Positions 54,778 to 64,000 of a DNA stretch of 64,000 nucleotides are shown in pieces (positions within the stretch are counted from its first letter, which is position 1; each line of letters opens with the position of its first letter). Made by a program: the position numbers and the translations under genes. This DNA comes from Cryptomeria japonica (lineage: Eukaryota > Streptophyta > Pinopsida > Cupressales > Cupressaceae), in contig NC_081406.1 in the NCBI RefSeq assembly GCF_030272615.1, forward strand, positions 244,211,218-244,275,217. The letters run 5' to 3'. The notes beneath the pieces were generated by a model. It worked only from the letters and a program-made list of their open reading frames with translations, was not told the DNA's origin and ran no database searches.

Positions 54778-54989
54778 TTTACCTAATTGAAGTTGAAATT
54801 TTGGATTCAATTAATAAATTTCAAATAGTAGTTTATTTGAAATTAAAAAAAACCTAATTTTTATTAAAAAAATTGAAAAACAAATTAAAAAAACATACTT
54901 GTTGCCAAGATTTTGAAAAAAAAATGCTCTGGAAATTGGAGATTGGGTCAAATCAAATATCTGATCACTTCTTTTTCACCAAACCCATG

Positions 54990-55310
54990 GGTGAAAATGA
55001 CCCATCCATTGTCTCAATTGGGTATAAAAATATCCACAAGGATAGATGGAAGTGAATAAAAATGACTAAAAAATTGACAACAATTAATAATTACAACATC
55101 ACCAATTAAATGACTACCACGACTAAATAAATGACCAATTAACAACAATCAATGACTAAATATATTACCAAATTGATCAATCAAAACAACCTTTATTCAT
55201 AAATTTGGTTGTGTTATAAATGATCGACAATAAACTACTAATGATCAGGTGACCAGGATTAGTCATTTATATGCAATTTTTATTAGTTTTTAAGTCATTT
55301 ATTTTTGTTT
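54990..55310. repeat. TGACTAAA-rich subterminal-like region
   Basis: Many AATGACTAAA, GACTAAATAAATGACCA and TAGTCATTTAT motifs in both orientations. They resemble the stretch at 10678-10925, where a CACTA-like terminus is visible. This may be the other end of a related transposon that carries the gene-like structure at 52.8-54.8 kb. Confidence 0.42.
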
Positions 55311-58300
55311 TTGTGCTAATGGACAATAAAACTCTTCATCAAAGATAGAGTCATCTATAGATGAAAAATTCTCATTTACATCATCATTCTTTACTTGATT
55401 TTCTCCTTCTGTTTTAAACAGTAGAGGTGACGCAACTTCTACAAAGGTAGAACTCAAATTATCGCAAAAAATTATCAAGAGACTAATTGGTGTGGGTTGT
55501 TCTTTAATGATGTTTTCAATCATAAATCCTCTTTTCTTCACCCTTGTCACCAAAGGACTCAAGTCAGTAAATATTCAGGCAATGAACAATCCCTAGTTTT
55601 TCCATTCTTTCAATATAAACCTTTTCAGATAGTGGGTCAATCATTATTAAAAACAAAAACTTCCTTTTCTAAACCGAAAATAGTTGTATTTGCACATAAG
55701 GGTTTTCTTTTAAATCCAAAGATTATAAATCCACACGTTTGTTACAAACCAAAATTACTTGTGAGGGTCTTCTCAGCTTCAACAATAATTTCTTTTAAGG
55801 CATCTAAGGATGAAAGGAGTGTCTTATCATTTTTAGCATGTTACAAGGAAGTACGAGAGAGATTTTGCACTAAATCTCTTTCCATATTAAACCTAAATTG
55901 CACAAATCTCACTTTCTTTTCTATTTTATGCACTGCATACCATCACTCCCCTTAGCCTACATTCATTTCTATCTAAATGTGAAATTGACTATTCCATAGG
56001 CTACCCTTTTTTCAAGCTAAATCTTAATTTCCTTTCTAACTCTATCAGTTATTTGGGTTGAAGATTAATTTAGCAAAGTTGCTATATGCAGAAGTTTTAT
56101 AATTTACATGCAAGTATTAGTGATATAGCCTTCTAGAATTTGATTGGTATGGAGATTTTGCATTAGTAGTATTAATTTATGGTGGGAATAAATATGAATT
56201 TGTGTGCTATTTGAGGTATGTGTTTAAGGTTTTAAACAATTTTAAGGAGAAGATAATTTATATGACAATTATAAATTTGAAGATTTGCTGAGCACATTGT
56301 AAAAAGTGTATTATTAGTTCGATCTATACACATTGACAATTGTATCATGGTCACAAATATTCTTAGGGCAATCCATACCAAATAAAATAAATGTGCAAGG
56401 ATTAGAAAGATCACATTGCAGAAAGGGCAACTGTTTGAAAAGTATACAATGGATTTACAACATCAAAAGATGTTCAAAGCTCATAGATATGTGAATTATT
56501 GTGGTTTTGATGGACTTATTGATGGATTCTATTATACTTGTTACTCCTGTTGTGGAGGTTGTAATACTTCCTCTAGTGCTATCTTTGGAGGATAAGGACT
56601 AACAAATGTCAGTTTGGAGGCTAGTGGCATCAAAGGTTGGTGGAATTTCCATCATCTCAAGTTATCTTCTAACTTTGAGATTATTATTTTCATTAGAAGG
56701 GTTTTTTAGTTTCTTTTCTTTTCTTTTTTGGATGTTGACATACATGAAAAATAAATGTATTATGAAGTTTTATTTTTGGATGTGTGTAAGGAATTTGTTG
56801 TTGAGCTTATTATGAATTGTTGTCTAGTGATCTTACTAGAATATACCCTTTTGAGGGTGATCACATAACTTGATGGAGCTTTGTTGTATTGCAATATGGA
56901 TTGTTTTTCAATAATTTAAGAATCCGTGATTCGAGAGTTGAGGATTGAGAACTTGGGAATTCAACTTTAAGGTACACCCTTCTAAGGGTCATAAGGAAAT
57001 TGGATAGAGATCTAATTTATTCGGGACTTGTCTCTTTAAGTAAATATCTTCTCAAAATTATGTATTTATTTTATGTAACTAGCCATTTTTATTTTGCAAT
57101 CCTTAAGATGGGTTCCCTTGACAAGGTAAAATTTGAGATTTCTAGGTACTTTTGTAGGAAAAATTGTAATAAGGAGGGTAATGTTATAAAATGTTAGCAT
57201 GTATTACATTGTTGGTGATTGTTATAGACAACTGGTTATCGTGCAATTATTCCAACTGCATAATGTATTTGGCTTGTATATTTCTATTCACTAACATTAA
57301 TCAATCGATTAAGATTTTACCTTCAAAAAGGCGTCTTGGGATGGGGAAGTTCAAATTTTTAGTGAGAACCAAGGAAAGGTTAAAATTAAATGAGAAAGAA
57401 TGTCTATATGAGAAGCTCAAAACTCCACTGACAAATAAAATTTAGAAGACTAAACATGCCTTCAAAATTAGAGATTTAAGGGAACTTATGCAAACACTGG
57501 TGGAAAGAAAAGGGAGGACACACACATAAAAGTAGACTATGGGGAATACAATAAATAAATTTTTTAAATTTTAGATAACATAGATTTGGATGAAAATGTG
57601 CTTGAGTACAAGTAATAATAATTCATTTAACATTGGAGAAAAATCAAGGGGTTGGAGGGCACATAGAAAGATGAAGCACAAATGAAGGTGATCTAAACCT
57701 TAATCAAATTTGAAATGATAAATTTTAGATTTAAAAAATAGAAAATAGCGGCCAAAGCCATATGAAAAGGTCCTAGATGTCAAGTTCAAATTACCCTTGA
57801 TAAAGGAGGTGGGCCATATCGAGAGATTACTTGATTTGATATGAAAATAAAATGAAATGATAAGAATAAAAGTTAAGACCTCAATGTGGGATATAGAAAA
57901 TGTAGTGCGTGATGTTTTATAGTTAGTTTTGGAATTGGGTTTGAGATGCTATAACTTTAAGACACACATGGTCTATGAATTCTATTGCTATGCACCAACC
58001 TATGTTAATATTGTGGACGTATAGTTCATCAATCTTTATGCTTGTGGATTTGAACTTGGTTTGTATGAACAAAATTTAGGTATAGATATGTACCTATAAC
58101 TTGGAAACTTTGTGTACTTAAAAATAATTATTCACCATTGTGTCTATACTTGCAATGAATACTATTGATGTAGGCAAACATCTTTGAGAGCATGTTAAGT
58201 GAGGATCTTGTCCTTATGATAATGATGAACCCATTGATTAATTCAACAATATAGATAAAAGTTGGACAGAAAGACACAATGAATATAAATGGAATTGTAA

Positions 58301-59690
58301 TAATAAGAGTAACTTAGAACTCAAAATTCAAAAACAAAAATGTACAAGAGGTCATATAATGACCTAGTGTGAACCTAGTGTTTTAGGGCTTGTTGAAAAA
58401 TATGTTACATAATAGGAACTCGCTAATATAGTGTGATGTTATGACAACAAAATAAGAGTGCTTCTAAATGCACAATGTTAGAAGTGAGTGAATATGAGAT
58501 TGACTAAAATGATGATTCATTGATGATCAAATGGTCTAGGGGTAATGTGTTTTTATATACGATCTAAACACATAATTTAAAAGATTTTGTGCTTGTGCTA
58601 ACATATAATGACTAAATGAAATTAAGGCAACTCAAACCTAAAATAAAATTGAAGTTTTGAAATTTTGGATCAAATCTATAGACTTGAAAGTAAATTAGAT
58701 TGAATATACAAACATAAATTTAAACTTAGAAAATAAACTAATTAACTAAATAATTAAATTATATTTATGAAAAAAAAAATCTAATCGATAAAAAATATGA
58801 ACATAGATTAGATACTTAAAACACCCACATAAACAATATAACAAAATGAAGATATACACTTCTCGCCGATTTATATTAATCCTACTATATATCTCTTACT
58901 GTAGCTGTGGACCATTCCAAAACATAAAGACTAATGTTGAAAAATAATAAAAAACAGTGAGACAAATGTGTTTCCTGGGAAATAATTATTATTCTCTTAC
59001 TGTCATAGGAGAAGAAAGGCCAAAACTTTCAGACATTCGAGACCCACCTTCCAAAAATTTAACAGTTTTTTGAGGAGCAATTCTCTTCATAAACATTGTT
59101 TTCTTATCTCCTGTCATCATACTATTGTACACATTAACATTTGCAGAGAAGAACAACACTCACATAGCACTGCCTATTCTTAATTTATGATGTTTTAATA
59201 GGGAATTGTCTATCCAGGAAACTAAAAAAGAAAAGTGACAAAGGTAAGGTTTAATAAAGATATATGCAGTGAAAAGGTTGGTTTATATGTCTTTATTTAT
59301 TTTCTATTCTAAAAATTTGGAATGAAAATAAATTTATTTTAATTATGAAATCATTTTTTAAATTATATGTCTATTTTATTTGTTCATACATTTTATGCAT
59401 GCAATCATTTTCAATTGTTATAAATTTCTTATAATTTTTGTTGACAATATTTTTACGAGTTAAAAACATTGTTTGGCCTAAAAGTGAAATAAAATTCTCT
59501 AATCATTTTCCAAACTATTTACTCTCACTTTGACAAATTACCACATTTTTGACCTTATTTATGTCTTATTTGTACATACTACCACATATTTTCTCCAACT
59601 CAACCTTAATGCCCAAACCCCAGATCCTTGCCTTGAAAAATTTGCATTTCCCTATCTTAGTTCACTTCAAAAACATGTAGGAACAATAGG
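55311..59690. other. long AT-rich stretch, no gene recognised
   Basis: Short open frames (up to 152 codons at 55497-55955) have no motif and unusual composition. No LTR, tandem repeat or RNA gene is supported. Parts may be very old transposon remains. Confidence 0.35.
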
Positions 59691-60285
59691 GGAAGGGTAC
59701 CAGTAGTGCACATAGCTAACTTCATGCACATAGAACTCTCAAAACTGTACGTTGGATTTCAAATTTTTTTTTGGTTGTCTTTGTATACGATTTAACTACT
59801 TATAACTAAGGATCCGGCTTCTGGGTAGTGATGATGCACGCTGTGGAAATCATTATGTGCCGAAAGGTCAAAAAGTGGTAATTTCAACGTGTCTACCCAT
59901 ACATGAACTCTTTTGCACCAAAAGTAGATAACTCAAAATTTGCAGTAGTAGTGGACAAATGCCCTAGTAGTAGATCATCTTTTTTGACATTTTTTTTACT
60001 ATAATTAGCCTATTTGTGCACCACTACTGGCCCATTTGTGCACCACTACTGGGACATTTGTGCAAAATTATCCACTATTGGTACATGTGATATTCATTAA
60101 TGAACTTTCCATTATCAATTTTTTGGGCTCCTTTGCAATCTAGTACTGGGGGTTTGGGTTGACAAAAAGGTGTCCACTATTGGAACTATGTCCACTACTG
60201 GAACTATAGAATGGATGTAACATAGATTTCAAATATTCAAAACTCAAAACATTGACTCCCACTTTTTCATCATAATTGTTGGGAG
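59691..60285. repeat. CCACTACTGG-rich region with a short tandem repeat
   Basis: A 22-bp motif (ATTTGTGCACCACTACTGG plus three bases) is repeated two and a half times at about 60008-60080. Related CACTACTGG, CACTATTGG and CAGTAGTG words recur between 59700 and 60200. Confidence 0.55.
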
Positions 60286-60293
60286 CCAAGTTT

Positions 60294-61762
60294 GTAGTAC
60301 CCCTACCCTTATCGGATTCTAATTTCGGTTTGACCTTGGTTAGTTTATCATGTTATATTGTTATAGTCGAATGTTTTGATTATTGTGTGTACCGGTTAAT
60401 GTGATTTTTGCATCAATTTATATGTAAGATTATTAGTTCTCTTGATTCGTATTATTAATCTCGGGCTAACACTTTTATTAAATAAATATATGTATGCATG
60501 TGTGATTCATGGTTGCAGGTGATTGCAGGTACAATACTGCATGGGTGCGAGGTTCGTCTCCACCTGGATTCACAGGTTTGAGTGTTCCTCATTGACCCTT
60601 AGAAATTGGATTAGGTGGTCGTGAGACCCTCGTTTGACCATAGTCATGCTCAAGTGAGCGTCATCAGTCATCCGTCAGTATCCCCTTTGGTGGGGTATGC
60701 AGGCCGTCTGTCTGTTTGGCTTTCTTGGGTTGCATGTTTTGTGTATGGTTAAATTGAGTAATTAATCCTTAAATATTTAAATTGATTTAATGTGTGTTTA
60801 CACATTAGTAATTAAGGGACTAAATTAAATAGGTCCCCTTTATGCGATTAATCGTTAATTAGAATTGTTCAATTCAAGTTGGTAGCAAGTCCGATTAAAT
60901 GATTAATTTTAAATGATAAATTTATTTTGTTTATGCTTTTGGAAAGGAAAGATTTAAATTTATTTGAAATAGAATTAATTTAATTTCTTTGCCCTTTTAA
61001 AAAATAAATATATAAATCTAGAGTTAAAACTGTTGCCTTAATTACTTTTAGAAAAGTTAATTAAATGTCATGAGAAAAGAGATAAAAGAAATGATTTTTA
61101 CAAATAACTTTCCCATTTACTTTTTGGCAATTACAAAAATAATTTCTTTTATTATTAAATATTATGATTTATTAGAAAACATTTTTCAACCTAAAATTTT
61201 AGGTTGAATATTTTTCTATATTATGCTTGTGAGTTCACGGGAAAAAAAAAAGCATATTTTTGGAGAAATTTTGGAGGCCAGATTGGAAACCAGAACTGGA
61301 GCTTGGAGGTTTGATTCGGATTGTTTGCAAAGTATTCATCTAGGATTGCTATCACAGGTTGGGTGTTTGTCACTCTTCTTTTTGTTTTGAAATTTTGAAA
61401 TTTAGTTTTAAAAAAAAAATACTTCTTTGTATGTTGATTTTTCTGAAAGATCCCTGTTTGGAGAGTTTTTAAAGTTGTTTAAATTTGAGAAAGGGTTTCC
61501 TGGTTTGGGAAAGGATTTTGTTTTCCTGTTGTATGAATTTGCAAATTTGTAGTGAAAGGAAAAGTCATGCTAATAAATTTTTTGGGAATTTCTTCTTTCT
61601 GTGTATTTTTGTGTTCTTCCTGTGTATGGAGAAAATTAGAGATTTTTCGTTTAATAAATTTTCCTTAAGGCTTTGTGAAAGAAAGATTTAGGAAACTTTA
61701 TGTTTTTCTCAAATCTTTGTTCTGTCACAGACATTATTATTTACTATATATTGTATTAATGA

Positions 61763-61860
<98 letters not shown>

Positions 61861-64000
61861 GGTAAATTTTTATTATTAATTATTTATTGTTTATATTTTA
61901 TTAATCGCGGATTAATAAATATTTATTAATTAATATTTAATTTTGGTATTTGTCTTTATGTACGCAGGAAGTATCTATTTTTAGGAAAAGGATAAAATAA
62001 TGTATTATTCGGAAACATTGGAAATTTAGTAATGCATCGTTTGGAAAATTGGAAAGTAAATGATATTTTCATTTAGTAAAATAAATTATTTAATTTATAT
62101 TTCTCTGTGTATTGGGAAATAGGCAAAATTGTACTATTCCAATTGTGGTATTGAATTTATTTTGTATGTTGATTTTCTGTTATTGTTTTTTGAAAACTTA
62201 GATCCTTTAGAAAACTGGATTGATTGTTGTGTGAAAACAATAGGAAAGAAGATTGTCTTTTCCAATCTATGCCTATGCATGTTTAATTTTTTGTATTCGC
62301 ATTTTCTTAAGAAATGGCAAGTCTTTGATTTTGTTTGTTGGATCGTGACGTATGTTTGAATTGGGTACCTGTTTTTGTCCTTGATCTTGAGTTTTGATTG
62401 TTGTCTTGTGGTGATGTTTTAACCGGTCATGTCCTTTATGCGGGTGTTGAATGTTGGTTTGTGGTTGACCATAGCTGGTCAGGTCTCTAGTTAGAATACC
62501 GTCAGCTAGTACACCTCGTATGAAGTCTTGTTTGACCAAGTAGGTATTCCTACCCTGTTGAACTCCATTTACTTGACCTTATGTATTCCTTGGTTGAGGA
62601 GTTCGTTTGAGTATAGTCTAGTGTCATTTGGGAAAGTGGCTTTCGATTGGGGGTTGCACCCAAAGTGTTTTCTAGGTAACCCATCGAAAGTGTGTCTAAA
62701 TAAGTGATAATCTAATAGCATATTAGAGAGTTAGTTAATGAATCATTAAGTAAGATAATTGTGCCTCATGCATGGGATGAGTGCTAGCACATAATCAACA
62801 TGTAGTGAGAAGGCCTGAAATGGCAAACCATCAACCTTGTCTTCAGGAAAGGTTGTGTTGGGTCCACATGAGGCTTGGATGGGCCGGAGGTTCGGAATAG
62901 GTTGTCAGGGTAAACCAGTGGATGGGGTCGAAACCTATGAAGACCTGTCATGGTAACCATACTAGGTTATGTGATGACACTTGTCCCTTATGTTCGCTAG
63001 TGTGTTGTTTCATTGTCTTGATAGGAGCATTGTTGAGGAGTCGTCTTGATATTTATGCCCTCGTGAGAACCTGATATCATGTTAGACCTTGGGTTGCAAA
63101 GATTTAGTTTCACTGATGCTCCAGTTGATCTTTTGTAATTGCTTCTTATTATGTTCAGTTGGATCCTTTCCTACTAAGGGATCATTCATGTATTTATTTG
63201 ACCAATGGGGTCGTATGTATTACTGGTTATGTTCGCCTTGATGGAAGGATTGTAAATGATGTGAATCTTATATATTCTTCTCTATTATTTAATTATTAGA
63301 GGGGTCTTGCAGTTGAGCAAACCCGAAGATGTAGCCCACTAGGGGTGAACTCCGAGATCATTTCAGTGTTATGTGGTGTTTTACATTCTTATGTTTCCTT
63401 TTTAATTTAGCATGTATGGATGGCATTATGTTAGTATGTATAATGTGGATTAGGTCAAGATAATCTTAAATGCATGTATGTAGTCATCTTATTAAATGTA
63501 GTAAATTGGATCATGAAGAATGTAGATTTGAATAATGGAATGTATTCAGTTATTGATTATGCATTTAAGTATGCATGGAAAGTATTCATTAGTTTATGAT
63601 GAAATTAAAATATGTTATGGAACTAGATGCATGGCATATGTTTAATGTAAGATTGTACGTAATGCTTGGTTAAATTTTATTGGATGAACTTAATCATGTC
63701 ACCTATAATTTTAACCTCAATGGATGAACCTTATCATGTGATCTATATTTTTATCTTACCGAAATAAATTATCCTTGTTTAAGTATTATCTTGTCATTAA
63801 GTTAATTAGCTTAATTGGATTAATTAATGTGAGTTGAGTTAAATGTTGAATTAAGTAATCACGTTGGGAAACTCTTTAGGTGCTATTTAGTCTTCCGTTG
63901 TAGTATCTGAACTTATGATAACTCGTTGTACCAGTGTATTGTGTTTAATTTTTTAAAAAAATATTATTTGCACTCTATTCTTGTGTTTTAGCTTAATCCC
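60294..64000 (+). other. possible LTR/leader of a truncated retroelement, unproven
   Basis: TGTAGTACCCCTACCCTTAT at about 60294 looks like a gypsy LTR start, and the following DNA has the mixed composition of LTRs. No second copy, primer site or coding region lies in the window, so this cannot be confirmed. No other gene is recognised to the window end. Confidence 0.2.
61765..61857. repeat. (AT)n microsatellite
   Basis: About 46 uninterrupted AT units. Confidence 0.97.

Noticed and set aside
55497-55955. 152-codon plus-strand frame
   Set aside because: No motif, no neighbour or repeat support; composition looks like chance opening in AT-rich DNA.
60294-64000. A definite LTR retrotransposon at the right end
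   Set aside because: Only a LTR-like start was seen; without a second LTR, primer site or coding region it stays a low-confidence note.

Overview
The window looks like repeat-rich nuclear DNA of a seed plant with a very large genome. A gymnosperm such as a conifer is my best guess; this is inference from the density of old, nested, very long LTR elements and the absence of any intact host gene. I found no rRNA, canonical tRNA, CRISPR or bacterial-type operon.

Layout. 1-2139: unassigned flank. 2140-9860: element A, a minus-strand LTR retrotransposon with 1.19-kb LTRs and a perfect 5-bp target duplication (CTAAT), coding only for a Gag protein plus a protease-like domain. 9866-11395: flank with a CACTA-like end. 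11396-31560: element C, a minus-strand Ty1/copia element (target duplication TTTAT) with a decayed gag-PR-INT-RT-RH frame. 17603-30275: element B, a plus-strand Ty3/gypsy (Tat-like) element inserted in the 5' LTR of C (target duplication TAGGG); it carries PR, G-patch, RT, two RNase H-type domains and integrase but no recognisable gag. Between pol and its 3' LTR lies an antisense, intron-containing, decayed plant-mobile-domain (PMD) gene whose first intron holds a tandem array of palindromic 19-mers. 31745-32815: a 5'-truncated retroposed ORF with a 19-bp target duplication. 33-35.4 kb: microsatellites and a 90-bp minisatellite. 35.8-38.84 kb: a decayed DDE-transposase-like gene. 39050-48155: element D, a second gag-only LTR element with 2.8-3.1-kb LTRs (target duplication CCTGG), inserted in a 200-bp tandem repeat. 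48.8-52.3 kb: a 358-bp satellite broken by a solo copia-type LTR. 52.8-54.8 kb: a multi-exon gene-like structure of unknown function. 55-64 kb: AT-rich DNA with little recognisable content and perhaps the start of another LTR element near 60.3 kb.

The most striking result is the relation of A to B. A has gag without pol; B has pol without gag. They share LTR termini, a primer-binding site matching tRNA-Trp, a nearly identical polypurine tract, similar 3' untranslated DNA, and GGCGCC-centred palindromic hairpins in the LTRs, in the leader of A and in the antisense gene of B. I infer a two-part retrotransposon in which an A-type element supplies Gag, a B-type element supplies the enzymes, and shared cis signals let both RNAs be packaged and copied. 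Element D is a further gag-only family whose partner is not in this window.
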